In this document: piece by piece, positions 12,315 through 23,744 of the stretch
Position numbering within the stretch: the first letter of the stretch is position 1
How the letters are laid out: each line of letters begins with the position of its first letter
DNA from: Mytilus trossulus
Taxonomy: Eukaryota; Mollusca; Bivalvia; Mytilida; Mytilidae
Assembly: GCF_036588685.1 (NCBI RefSeq)
Contig: NC_086384.1
Location: forward strand, 56,276,945-56,340,944
Reading direction: 5' to 3'
DNA: 64,000 nt
Made by a program: the position numbers and the translations under genes
The notes under the pieces: generated by a model
The model's database searches: none
What the model saw: only the letters and a program-made list of their open reading frames with translations
Told to the model about the DNA's origin: nothing

Positions 12315-14065
12315 TAAGAACCATTATGTATACATCTATGAACCACAGGCAATACTTACAGAATGTATATGAGAACCACAGAGTAAACTTACAGACTGTA
12401 TCTAAGAACCACAGACAATACTTACAGACTATATCTAAGAACCACAGACAATACATACAGACTGTACCTAAGAACCATAGACTATACTTACAGACTGTAT
12501 CTTAGAACCACAGACAATACTTACAGACTACATATAAGAACCACAGACAATACATTCAGACTGTACCCAAGAAACATAGACTATACTTACAGACTGTATC
12601 TAAGAACCACAGACAATACATACAGACTGTACCTAAGAACCACAGACAATGCTTACAGACTGTATCCAAGGACCACATACAATACTTACAGACTACATCT
12701 AAGAACCACATACAATACATACAGAGGGTACCTTAGAACCACAGACAATGCTTACAGACTATATCTCAGAACCATGCACAGTACTTACAGACTATATCTA
12801 AGAACCAGACTATACTTACAGACTGTATCTCAGAACCATAGACTTACAGACTGTTCATAAGAACCACAGACAATACTTACAGACTACATCCAAGAACCAC
12901 AGACAATGCTTAGACTATATCTAAGAACCATGGACTATACTTACAGACTGTATCTTAGAATCACAGTTTATACTTACAGACTGTACCTAAGAACCACAGA
13001 CAATGCTTACAGACTGTATCTAAGAACCATAGACTATACTTACAGACTGTATCTAAGAAACCACAGACAATACATACAGACTGTACCTAAGAACCACAGA
13101 CAATGCTTACAGACTGTATCTAAGGACCACATACAATACTTACAGACTACATCTAAGAACCACATACATTACATACAGAGGGTACCTTAGAACCACAGAC
13201 AATGCTTACAGACTATATCTCAGAACCATGCACAGTACTTACAGACTATATTTCTGAACCAGACTATACTTACAGACTGTACCTAAGAACCACATACAAT
13301 ACTTATAGACTACAACTTAGAACCACATACAATACATACAGAGGGTACCTTAGAACCACAGACAATGCTTACAGACTATATCTCAGAACCATGCACAGTA
13401 CTTACAGACTAAATCTAAGAACCAGACTATACTTACAGACTGTATCTCAGAACCACAGACTTACAGAATGTACATAAGAACCACAGACAATACTTATAGA
13501 CTACATCCAAGAACCACAGACAATGCTTAGACTATATCTAAGAACCATGGACTATACTTACAGACTTTATCTTAGAACCACAGACTATACTTACAGACTG
13601 TACCTAAGAACCACAGACAATGCTTACAGACTGTATCTAAGAACCATAGACTATACTTACAGACTGTACCTAAGGACTACATACAATACTTACAGACTAC
13701 ATCTAAGAACCACATACAATACATACAGAGGGTACCTTAGAACCACAGACAATGCTTACAGACTATACCTAAGAACCACAGACAATGCTTACAGACTATA
13801 TATCAGAACCATAGTCTTTACTTACAGACTGTATCTAAGAACAATACACAGTACTTACAGACTACATCTAAGAACCACAGACAATACAAACAGACTATTT
13901 AAGAACCACAGATAATATGTACAGACTGTATATAAGAACCATAGACTATACGTACAGACTGTACCTAAGAACCACAGAAAATACTTACAGATTACATCGA
14001 AGAACCACAGACAATACTTACAGACTATATATAAGAACTGCAGACAGTACCTACAGACTGTTTCT
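12315..14065. repeat. 33-bp minisatellite, about 53 units
   Basis: The unit is roughly 'agaaccacagacaatactta' then 'cagactgtatcta', 33 bp. Because 33 is a multiple of three, long plus-strand ORFs stay open (for example 12,906-13,190 and 13,523-13,915) with an 11-residue period such as YRLYLRTTDNA. Partial units of about 22-30 bp shift the frame between ORFs. Blocks marked by GAGGGTACCTTAGAAC and AACCATGCACAGTACTTAC recur several times, showing multi-unit duplication. I regard the ORFs as by-products. Confidence 0.94.
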
Positions 14066-14074
14066 AGAAATCTC

Positions 14075-14770
14075 ATTTGCCTTATATATTTTAACATCTA
14101 AAGTTAACTAATTGTCTTATGTACATGCCTTAAATATTTCATTATCTATATTTTACTAATGGTCTATGTACATTTGTCTTACATTGTCCATCTGTAACTA
14201 ACCATTGATTTTATGAGTTTTATAGATTAAGGTTTCACTGCAAGTATCACAGACAATTCACATTTCAGATAAATCCTTACCGACATTCATGAATCATGAA
14301 AATTAGACCAAGGTTAGATGAAACCTGCCAGACTGATACATGTATGTACCCCTTTCAATCATTACATATACATCATATAGTTGACCTACTACTTCCAGTA
14401 TTTTAGAAATGGAACTAATCACATAACTTTCAACATAAAATGAGGTAAAGGTCAGAAAAAAACCCTGTATAACTGAAATGTATACATAGCCAGGAATCAA
14501 TATACCAAATATAGTTATCCATCCTATTATTCATAGTATATACTAAATTTAAATGACAAACATATAAGCAGATGCTGAACCATTAAAATGAGGTTGAGGA
14601 CATGGACATGGACATGGACATTTAACAGAGAAAAAAATCTTAACATATGGTATCTGCAGCATCCAAGCCTTCTAACTTTTGAGATATAAAATTTATATTT
14701 CAGAAAAATTATCCTGTAACATGAAAAATTTATGGTCATTTATCATAATTTAAAACCATTACATATTGCT
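14075..14770. other. No gene seen
   Basis: AT-rich DNA between the main 33-bp array and its decayed outlier. Small minus-strand ORFs here lack any recognisable feature. A (GGACAT)4-like run lies near 14,598-14,622. Confidence 0.5.
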
Positions 14771-14774
14771 TGGA

Positions 14775-14960
14775 ATGTATCTAATAACCACAGAAACAGC
14801 ATACACACTGTATGTTTGAATATTGGAAAATACATTCAGACAAGATCTTTGAAAAAGACATAACATACTGACGATATCTAAGAATCACAGACAATTCATA
14901 CATGTATACATGTAGATCATTTCTAAGAAACCCATATAATTCACACAGATTGTATCCTGA
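14775..14960. repeat. Decayed outlier of the 33-bp minisatellite
   Basis: Fragments such as 'tctaataaccacagaaacag', 'atatctaagaatcacagaca' and 'atttctaagaaacccatata' match the 33-bp unit with many changes. They are probably older, non-homogenised copies of the array. Confidence 0.55.
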
Positions 14961-15041
14961 TCTAGTTTTACTTGGTGGGAATAGTAAAGTTATCATTTAA
15001 TAATAAAATCATTTCACATATGCTAAGTCTAATTCAGGCAT

Positions 15042-15047
15042 TTTATT
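15042..15047 (-). terminator. Candidate poly(A) signal of minus-strand gene
   Basis: AATAAA on the minus strand, 13 bases past the TGA of the candidate last exon. The very short 3' UTR is unusual but possible. Confidence 0.3.
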
Positions 15048-15060
15048 ACACTCAATTGAG

Positions 15061-15274
15061 TCAATTCTTTGTGTAAACTTTGATTATGACAGTATAATCC
15101 TGTTGAAGCAATTGTCTCTCTCGTTTTCTTTCTTTTCCTCCATTATTTTCTTTAAGATGCAAATTATATTTCAAAGCCATATCAATTATTGGAACAGGTT
15201 TCCTTTTTGAAGAAGACGTTTCTAAGTTGAAAAACTTGTGGCTAATCCATTTGTAATTTTTGAACAATAAAATA
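15061..15274 (-). CDS. Candidate last exon of minus-strand gene (exon 4)
   Basis: On the minus strand an open frame ends at TGA (15,061-15,063). It includes HKFFNLETSSSKRKPVPI and a lysine/arginine-rich stretch NGGKERKRERQLLQQDYT, plausible as a charged protein tail. Taking AG at 15,275-15,276 as acceptor gives 214 nt entered in phase 2, matching the exon at 17,627. Alternative acceptors are 'tttttcaacttag' (about 15,219) and 'gattag' nearer 15,238. The four-exon model gives 480 nt, 159 residues. Function not recognised; the model rests on phase consistency. Confidence 0.38.
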
Positions 15275-15279
15275 CTAGC

Positions 15280-17255
15280 TTTTCTTTTAATATACATATT
15301 GGATAAAATCAAATCAATCAAAACAAGTTTAATTTTTTTTTTTTTTTATTATCATAAAACTTTCAATTTTTCCTCATTTGCATACAGTTAATATATTTTT
15401 CATGCATAACATTAAAGTATATAACAAAATAGACAAACATGTAACCAATTAAATCATATATAAAAAGAGGTCACAATGTGGTTTGGAGAGATTTTTTTTT
15501 TATAGAAAGACTAATTCAATCGACATTTTTAGAAACATTCTATTCTATTATAGAGCAAACAAATTTATTATCAATTGATAAATTGTGACTTTTGGACTTT
15601 CTGTCTTGTAATTCTTTTGACTTATTTCTGTTTTTCAACACATAATGTCAACAATCAATGAGCATAACATGTGAATAGTCAATTCCAGTTTAAATATTCA
15701 TTATATTTGAAGTAAAATTATTTGTTAACTTATCATAATCATTATGTCTGTCTTTCTGTATTCCCAACATTTAACACTTGCATTGTTAGGTGTAATAAAA
15801 CAGATGATAAAGCATCCTCTATGCAATGAAGAAAGTTCCCAATGAAAACTGAGAATTAGAGCATACCTGAATTTTACCAGAAGAATCACTGGAGTGATAC
15901 TTTCCAAAGTAGTTTTGTATGGAGTCTTCATTCATATTTTTTTCTTTTGAAATTCATATTTAATGTGTGCCAAGATTATTTAACCTTTATCTAGAGAGGC
16001 ATCCATTGTTGACAGGCCTTATGGAAAATATATTTTACAAAACTAAATATAATTGGAGGGGGGGGGGGAGAATAATACTACACATATCAAAGAATCAAGA
16101 AGTAAAATACACAGTTCATAACTACAAGGTATTCAAGTATGACATCTTAATATTATAAAATACAAAACCCAAAGAAAGTAACCTTACTAAAAACTTAAAA
16201 TAGTTGTCAATGCTACTCAAGTAGGAAAAGGTATAAAAAACCCGTCTCAAACGTATTTAAAAATGAGTAAAACGTAATTACAAAACAGATATATCAGAAA
16301 AATACAATTCCTGAATTTAACATTAGTCTATCATAGTGGTAAAATATAAAACAAAAACTCAAAACTAAGTGCAATAATAGTCTTCTCTGTTCTTTAAAAT
16401 TGTTGACACTTATATGGCAAGCTCTAAGAAGTCTTCATAAACCTAAAATAAAATTACTTTCATGTAAAATTCACAAAATCTGGTTTAATTTTTGAAATAA
16501 ACATTTTGAAAGAAAAAAAAAGTTTGAACTATTTATATTACATTTCCACAAGATGACTGGCTTTCCCAGTGATATATCAAACTCAAGTTGGTATGGTGTC
16601 TTTTTCTAATCTTCTGGTTTGGACATGTCGCAAAAAATACCTTTTTTTGGTTTAAAAATATTTTACCAAATATAATTTATTATACGACTGGAAAATCTTT
16701 GGCTTGCAAGGTAGATCCAACTATCAAAACATTTAAGTGTAATCAAGCATATTTAAATTTAATTAAAAAAATACCCTTTTATAATAAAGGGCAGATAATT
16801 ACATTGATTTGATAGGACAATTTGTGTTTAGTTCTAATGGACAGACAGACTGACAGGGTGAGATCTATATTCACCTCAAAAACTCAATAAGTTGGATACG
16901 GACACGATTATATCAAGGCAAGAGGTTTAAAACAATAATCTTCAATAAATTTAGTATACAGTACAATGTAACAATTATATCAGAATTATTTATTTTTGAT
17001 TTTGTATCTGGAAAATTAAAACTATACCAGTAAAGTCTCTTCTCGTTTTGAAATTTAAAGGAAACCAAACTAAAAAATACTGTGAGAAGGCAGTAAAGGT
17101 ATATTTTTTGTTCATGTCCATTTTGAATTGATCAAATGTTTTATTAATCCCAGGGAAACTGTTTGGAGCAGCATATCCAGTCTGCCTTACTTCACCAGAG
17201 TACTAAGCAGATTTTCCATTGGTCAATAAAACATTAAATCTCCTTAAAAATATGT
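15280..17255. other. Intron-like AT-rich stretch
   Basis: Would be the last intron of the minus-strand gene model. It holds a 10-G run near 16,056 and poly(A)/poly(T) tracts. A possible minus-strand exon with a good donor (AAATTCAG|GTATGC) ends near 15,867 but lacks a convincing acceptor. No other gene seen. Confidence 0.4.
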
Positions 17256-17264
17256 AAAAAAAAA

Positions 17265-17465
17265 AAGTAAAAATACAAAAATACTGAACTCCGAGGAAAA
17301 TTCAAAAAGGAAAATCAAAAATCAAAAGACAAAATCAAAAGTCCAAACACATCAAACGAATGGATAACAACTGTCATATTCCTGACTTGGTACAGGCATT
17401 TTCTAATGTAGAAAATGGTGGATTGAACCTGGTTTTATAGCTAGCTAAACTTCTCACTTGTATGA
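17265..17465. repeat. SINE-like repeat (family A)
   Basis: Contains 'ctgtcatattcctgacttgg', 'tacaggcattttct' and 'gaaaatggtggattgaacc'. Close copies lie at 31,640-31,860 and 39,340-39,525 and in the right arm. On the opposite strand 'ggttcaatcc' resembles a pol III B box, consistent with but not proof of a tRNA-derived SINE. Confidence 0.6.
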
Positions 17466-17626
17466 CAGTCACAAGATGAATTGAAACATTTTCCAATATG
17501 CCTTAATAAAATGGATTTTAATGAAGTTGTTATATGCATATGTCTCATATTGAAAGTTTTTTTTCAGATCAAATAATCCTAGATAAATTTCAGTTTTAAA
17601 AAATATTTTTTTGGGGTGATTGATAC

Positions 17627-17744
17627 CATTGTAGGTCCTGGATTTCTTTCAATATCACCATACAGCAACTGGTCGCTTTAATCTTCACTGTTGTTAGGGT
17701 AGATGTTCTTTTGGTTAAAATACTACTCACAACTTCATTACACT
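17627..17744 (-). CDS. Candidate exon 3 of minus-strand gene
   Basis: A strong minus-strand acceptor (TATATTGTTTCAG) sits just above 17,744. The frame carried from exon 2 (phase 1) is open: ECNEVVSSILTKRTSTLTT and onward to VILKEIQDLQ. The donor used here is CAATG|GTATCA at 17,627, leaving phase 2. Alternative donors exist at 17,659 (ATG|GTGATA) and 17,664 (GCT|GTATGG). Helix-forming, serine/threonine-rich; no domain recognised. The 3' boundary is uncertain by up to 37 bp. Confidence 0.42.
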
Positions 17745-18189
17745 CTGAAACAATATACACATAGATATATATTTATATCAATATATAAAGAAAAGAGATA
17801 AAGAGTTTTAAGTTGCAATATATACACACTCTTCAACTTGATTGACTTTCTCAGATCTTTTTTTTTTTAAAACTTAAGTTTGCTTTAACAAGTTAAAAGT
17901 ACATAAAGAGTGGATGATGAACTGCAATAATTTATATAACATGCACTTCAATCACCAGGTTTGAGATTTTTTTTATAGGTCCGGTTAGGGCCGATTTTGG
18001 CCTCAAATTTCAGATTCATCTGACGAAAGATTTTTACCACTTTTTAAAAACTATTTCATTTGAATAAATAGTTTTTGTGAAAGATTTCTACTGATTTACG
18101 GTAGTCATTAAAAACGTTCCAATTCAAGCTCAAACATGAAAAATCTACCAAATATGCTGAAAAATGTCACCTTTTCAGATGTTTTTTGT

Positions 18190-18310
18190 CAAAAATGAAA
18201 GTGGCCGCATCCGTGTTCATCCTCAACCTTTATATATGTTTTGTATTATCATAAAATACAACTTACATTTTAATATAAAGGATGAACACGAATGCGGCCA
18301 CTTTCGCTTT
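18190..18310. repeat. Inverted repeat (MITE-like hairpin)
   Basis: 'gaaagtggccgcatccgtgt' followed by 'tcatcct' (from 18,198) is mirrored by 'aggatgaacacgaatgcggc' followed by 'cactttcgc' ending near 18,307. That is about 27 bp of near-perfect stem with one mismatch and an AT-rich loop of roughly 50 bp. It looks like the core of a fold-back nonautonomous element. No target duplication could be settled by eye. Confidence 0.75.
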
Positions 18311-18940
18311 ACATGAAAACCGTCTAAAATTTGACTAAAATGCTAGAATTGTTAAGATTTCAGTGGTGCTAGTACCTGATGTATGTGCATTGTATTGTCA
18401 AGAACAGCCAGTATTTATGTTGCAGATGCATTCTACTGTCCAATAAATAACTGAAAGTTTACATTTCAAGAATTTTGTAAAACTGCTATAGTTTGGGGCC
18501 AAAAAGGGGTCTTAAACTATCAACAAATTTTGTTTGTGCAAATGTGAATAATTCCTCAAACTGAATTTAAAATATAAGTCTGTTGTCATATTGAAAATGG
18601 TGACATTTTGTTTTAAAAAAATATTGTTATTTACCAGGGCTTCCAAAAAATATTTGAGCCAGCCGGACATTTTGTGTCTTATACCATGTATACAGATCTC
18701 TTAAGACTATGTAACAAAAGACAACCATGGTAATCAGTTGGCCATCATATAACCAATGATTGACAATTAAAAAAAAACAGATATCAAACTTTACTTTGAA
18801 ATAAATTCAATGTTCTGGCGTAAAGTGCTAAACTGACAGTTCATCATTTGAAGTGAGCAACATCAGTGTACTATATTCTGCCTTAGACTCTTTATTTGTG
18901 CAAAATAACATTATCAACCAGATGCTCCGCAGGGCGTAGC

Positions 18941-20790
18941 TTTATACGACCGCAGAGGTTGAACCCTGAACGGTTGGGGCAAGTATGGACACAACATTCA
19001 AGCTGGATTCCACTCTAAATTTGGATTGTGATTAAATAGTTGACACAGCATAGGTTTCTGACACAGAATGAATGTATTCAAATGAACTTAAAATTTTTGT
19101 TTTCTCTTAGAGCAATTCACTATGCTGTTGAATATTAATCCTCTCAAAAAAATGTTTGAAGAAATTTTCTTTTTATTTATGAAATTTCAAATGAGAAAAA
19201 TTGAACCCAATTTTTTATTCACATCCCCCTTTCCCTTATTCCAAAACTAATTTCAATTAAAATATTCTAATGGAGTTTGCAACAATTACTACTCATTTAA
19301 ATACATCATAAAATATTAAGATGTAAAAAAAATGCTTGTTATCACTGAATGGTAAAGATTATTTAAATTTACCAGTTGGTAGTAAAAAGTGAATATACAT
19401 TGTATATTGTATATAACAAAGATTTAAGTTGATTCTGGACAAAGAAAGATAACTCCAATTAAAAAAAAATCTTGCAGATATTTCTTGCTTTCTATACTGG
19501 ACAAAGAAAGATAACTCTTAATTAAAAAAAAAATTGCTATTTCACAATATTGTGAAATTAGATATTTCTTGCCATTGCACAATACTGTGCAATTGAAAAG
19601 ACTTGCTATTGCACAATACTTATTATAATAATTTTAGATCCTGATTTGGACCAACTTGAAAACTGGGCCCATAATCAAAAATCTAAGTACATGTTTAGAT
19701 TCAGCATATCAAAGAGGCCCAAGAATTTAATTTTTGTTAAAATCAAACTTAGTTTAATTTTGGACCCTTTGCACTTTAATTTAGACCAATTTTAAAACTG
19801 GGCCAAAAATTAAGAATCTACATACACAGTTAGATTTGGCATATCAAAGAACCCCAATTATTCAATTTTTGATGAAATCAAACAATGTTTAATTTTGGAC
19901 CTCGATTTGGGCCAACTTGAAAACTGGGCCAGTAATCAAAAATCTAAGTACATTTTTAGATTCAGCATATCAAAGAACCCCAAGGTTTCAATTTTTGTTA
20001 AAATCAAACTAAGTTTAATTTTGGACCCTTTGGACCTTAATGTAGACCAATTTGAAAATGGGACCAAAAATTAAGAATCTACATACACAGTTAGATTCGG
20101 CATATTAAAGAACCCCAATTATTCAATTTTGATGAAATCAAACAAAGTTTAATTTTGGACCCTTTGGGCCCCTTTTTCCTTAACTGATGGGACCAAAACT
20201 CCCAAAATCAATACCAACCTTCCTTTTATAGTCATAAACCTTATGTTTAAATTTCATAGATTTCTATTTACTTATACTAACGCTATGGTGCGAAAACCAA
20301 GAAAAATGCTTATTTGGGTCCCTTTTTGGCCCCTTATTCCTAAACTGTTGGGACCGAAACTCCCAAAATCAATACCAACCTTCCTTTTGTGGTCATAAAC
20401 ATTGTGTTTAAATTTCATTGATTTCTATTCACTTTAACTAAAGTTATTGTGCGAAAACCAAGAATAATGCTTATTTGGGCCCTTTTTTGGCCCCTAATTC
20501 CTAAACTGTTGAAACCAAAACTCCCAAAATCAATCCCAACCTTTCTTTTGTGGTCATAAACCTTGTGTCAAAATTTCATAGATTTCTATTAACTTAAACT
20601 AAAGTTATAGTGCGAAAACCAAGAAAATGCTTATTTGGGCCCTTTTTGGCCCCTAATTCCTAAAATGTTGGGACCAAAACTCCCAAAATCAATACCAGCC
20701 TGCCTTTTATGGTCATAAACCTTGTGTTAAAATTTTATAGATTTCTATTCACTTTTACTAAAGTTAGAGTGCGAAAACTAAAAGTATTCG

Positions 20791-20825
<35 letters not shown>

Positions 20826-20879
20826 CAACGTGATAGCAATATACGACGAAAATTTTTTCAAAATTTGCGGTCGTATAAA
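18941..20879. mobile_element. 1.9-kb nonautonomous element with terminal inverted repeats
   Basis: The ends are TTTATACGACCGCA (18,941-18,954) and TGCGGTCGTATAAA (20,866-20,879), exact reverse complements. Inside are four diverged blocks of about 130 bp starting near 19,648, 19,783, 19,908 and 20,043 (sharing 'aactgggcc' and 'aatctaa/catac'). Four blocks of about 160 bp follow near 20,165, 20,315, 20,476 and 20,637 (sharing 'ggccc', 'aactcccaaaatcaat' and 'gtggtcataaac'), then a (GAC)n run. No transposase ORF. Similar repeats are abundant in mussel sequence as I remember them. Exact ends may extend a little, since 'gatgctccgcagggcgtagc' just outside also seems familiar. Confidence 0.72.
20790..20824. 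repeat. (GAC)n trinucleotide microsatellite
   Basis: About 11 uninterrupted GAC/CGA units inside the TIR element just before its right end. It produces a poly-Arg/poly-Ser ORF on the two strands, which is not a gene. Confidence 0.95.
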
Positions 20880-20884
20880 AACTA

Positions 20885-21455
20885 TATTTTCATTTTGAAA
20901 AACATATTTTGGTAACACATTAACCAGATGTTGACTTGACAATGATAAAACATGGACCAGATATGGATACGTAAAATCCATGTGCATTTTTAAAGCACGA
21001 TTGAGTAAAAGTAGCTCTTTCCACATTATTTCATCATCAAAATACTAGAAATGAAAGTTAGATAAACGTATCAATGATAATTTTAATAGCATTTTTTATG
21101 AGCATTGATAGATTATTAAATTTCCCACCTGCACACATACTGACAAGATCAAACGTTGTTTTAATGACCTTTTAAATTTTTGTTATCAAATCATATTTAT
21201 AAAACATTTACTAACATATTTCTAATAACTTTAATCTTTTTGAAAAAAGAAATTAGATGTAAACAGCTGACATGTAGGAACTTCCAAATGTTTTGGTGAA
21301 TTGTATTAATATGACCGTCTCTTGAGAAAGCTGAAAAGTAGATGAAGGTATCATGCTTATCCCAGACATACTGTCATTTGTAAGGAATATATGACCGTTT
21401 TAGAAGCCATGTAATTTATTGTTTCCAATTAAGAAAAAATGTTAACTTGTTATTA
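20885..21455. other. No gene seen
   Basis: AT-rich sequence inside the third intron of the minus-strand model. No repeat structure or coding sequence stands out. Confidence 0.4.
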
Positions 21456-21463
21456 TACACTAC

Positions 21464-21536
21464 CAAATGCTCTATGTGTATCAATCTCGTCACAGAAACT
21501 CCTCTCTTGCTCAACAGCAATTTCTTTATTCCGTAT
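21464..21536 (-). CDS. Candidate exon 2 of minus-strand gene
   Basis: The minus-strand acceptor TTCTTTTTATCAG lies just above 21,536. In phase 0 the exon reads IRNKEIAVEQERSFCDEIDT then HRAF, ending with one base of the next codon at a GTAGTG donor. This acidic/basic helix-like peptide is the most protein-like segment of the model and connects in phase to exon 1 (24,939) and exon 3 (17,744). Family not recognised. It lies just outside the part of the inverted repeat visible in this window. Confidence 0.48.
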
Positions 21537-21544
21537 CTGATAAA

Positions 21545-22490
21545 AAGAAAATCGTATTGAATTAACCACCCACTCTACATAATTTTTTTATATGATGTAT
21601 TGAAAACAAATGAATTAAATGCTTGTTGAAAACTGTATGTATTTTTGTTCCACAGTTCAAATTCACATTAGGCAAATAAAGATCCAAAGTTTCATTCTTT
21701 TGATCAAAATGTTTTTGTAATTTTCTTAAACAGCAAATATAGGCAAGTAGATTGGGTGCAACAAACTACCTATGGGATAGTTTTAATCCGTAAATGGAAG
21801 GTCATGGACTTAGAACCAACCTAAATTTGAACCCCTGTATTCTAGTGTATATCAATTTTCCTTAAGTTCAAATTTAAATAACACCATACAGCAGAATTAA
21901 ATCCATATTAATCAAAGATGTTCACTAGTCAAGTTTTTAAATTTTGTCAGATTTCGTAATTCCTCTATAGTTCTATCCAATTGAAGACAAAAATGCAACA
22001 TTCATTTTTCTTTTCAGAATCTTTAACATTCTGGAAAGAAGTCATTTGTACAAATTTTGAATTCTTGTAATTTTAGCTTCCTAGCATTTTGTAATTATTA
22101 TAGTGTTTGGAAAGTAAGACTTGTCAATGATTAAGATATCGAAATTCAAGAGATAATTTTCCCCACAAATTTTCAATAGCCTATATCTCATGATATATCT
22201 CAAACAAACAAAAAAAGCACAAACAAGACAGTTATTAATTGTTTTTTGCTCTTTTGTTCTTTATTAATCACATATCAATATTTACCAGTTTGATGAAAAG
22301 CTTGATATTTTGAAAAGGAGATGAAAACATCCTTTAAGTAATTTACCATATTTTCAAATGGTGTGATGAATTCTGAATGTGTATATATATAACTAACCCG
22401 AAATGTAGAATATCTGACTGTTTGAATGTTGCCTACAAAAAAAAATGAAGGCATAAGCATATAAATTCTTATTTATTTTTTGCTTATAAG
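21545..22490. other. Intron-like sequence, possible skipped micro-exon
   Basis: Nothing clearly coding. One 35-nt minus-strand segment near 22,397-22,431 has a strong acceptor (TTTTTTTTTGTAG) and a good donor (CGG|GTTAGT), but including it would break the frame at exon 3. Confidence 0.35.
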
Positions 22491-22499
22491 AATAAAAAA

Positions 22500-22600
22500 T
22501 GCACATTGAAGACCTATTGGTGGCCTTGGGCTGTTTTCTTCTCTTTGGTTGGGTTGTTGTCTCGTTGACACATTACCCCTTTCCATTCTTTATTGTAAGT
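22500..22600. repeat. SINE-like repeat piece (family B tail)
   Basis: 'gacctattggtggccttggg' and 'tctttggttgggttgttgtc' followed by 'acccctttccattct' match the family B 3' end seen at 5.8 and 38.5 kb. Confidence 0.5.
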
Positions 22601-23744
22601 TGATCATTCAATAAATGTGATAAGCCTCAGAAAATTAAATCTGTTTTTTCATGTTTGTAGCTGTCTGTTTCTCACATTAAGAAATATGTCTTGCATTACA
22701 CTGCATATATAGTTAAATAAATGCATTCAAGATACATTGTAATGGAGTCTAAATATATTCTTTATGTGATTTTGGAAGCAACACTATTAATGGATGGAAA
22801 TGCAGAGAGCTGATATTTATGCAGTTCAATATATATATTCATATATATCAGCCATATACAACAATACCTGATAAATACTATGTAAACCTTTGTTTGTTAG
22901 GATGACAGCCACACGCTAACTTTTGGTTACTTTCTGTGGGAAATATTATATTGCTATACAATAATAGTTCTTCTTGTGGAAATAATATTCCAGAATAGTT
23001 TTACCATTGGGAACTTATATATTCTGTAACAACACTCCTCCTTTTGGCAGGGGCTCCCATTGATTTCTTCATTTCTATACACTGTAAACAAAATTCCAAT
23101 AAAATGAATTTTATTAACCAATAACAAAAATATGATATATTTTATTTTTAAGATATAATTATTCATTCATGTGATATGTGGGGAAAACTATTTTTATATT
23201 TTTTGGGTGTATCTCTTTAACATTTTTGAAGGATGATTGCTTATAGAATTTTTACAGTATTGTTGATTCGATCATCTTTATGTTGTTCATCTGAGTCTGA
23301 GTGTCATGTAATAAAAATGTAATCTCTACACAAAGTATGTTTATTTTCCATAGAAACAGATAGCCTTTTGAAATACTGAGGATGGCTTGTAATTTAATTA
23401 TCATCATGATCATTAAATTCATAGACAACACTGTGAGTGCCATTTTAAACTTAAAGAGAGATAGTAACTAAAACTATAGCACTTATATGTAAAAGACCTC
23501 TTCTGCTGCAAATTTCATTAAGAGTGGTCTTTTTGGGGCAGCTGTAGAGGCAATATTTGTTCTGGCAATTTGCAAGTTTATTTTATTTGTCTACATGATT
23601 AATTTTCTTATGCTTGATTTGTTCAGAACAGTATACATTTTGTCTTGTATCTACAGTGTATCCAGTTTTATTTTAGAAAAATGAACACTGTCACTCTCAT
23701 GAAAGAATTTTATGTGTGCATGACTTTCCAACATACATGTATAT

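Noticed and set aside
20709-21026. ORFs with poly-Arg or poly-Ser runs
   Set aside because: Caused by the GAC microsatellite read on two strands.
22397-22431. 35-nt minus-strand micro-exon with strong splice signals
   Set aside because: Including it between exons 1 and 2 shifts the frame and produces a stop in exon 3; kept only as a note.
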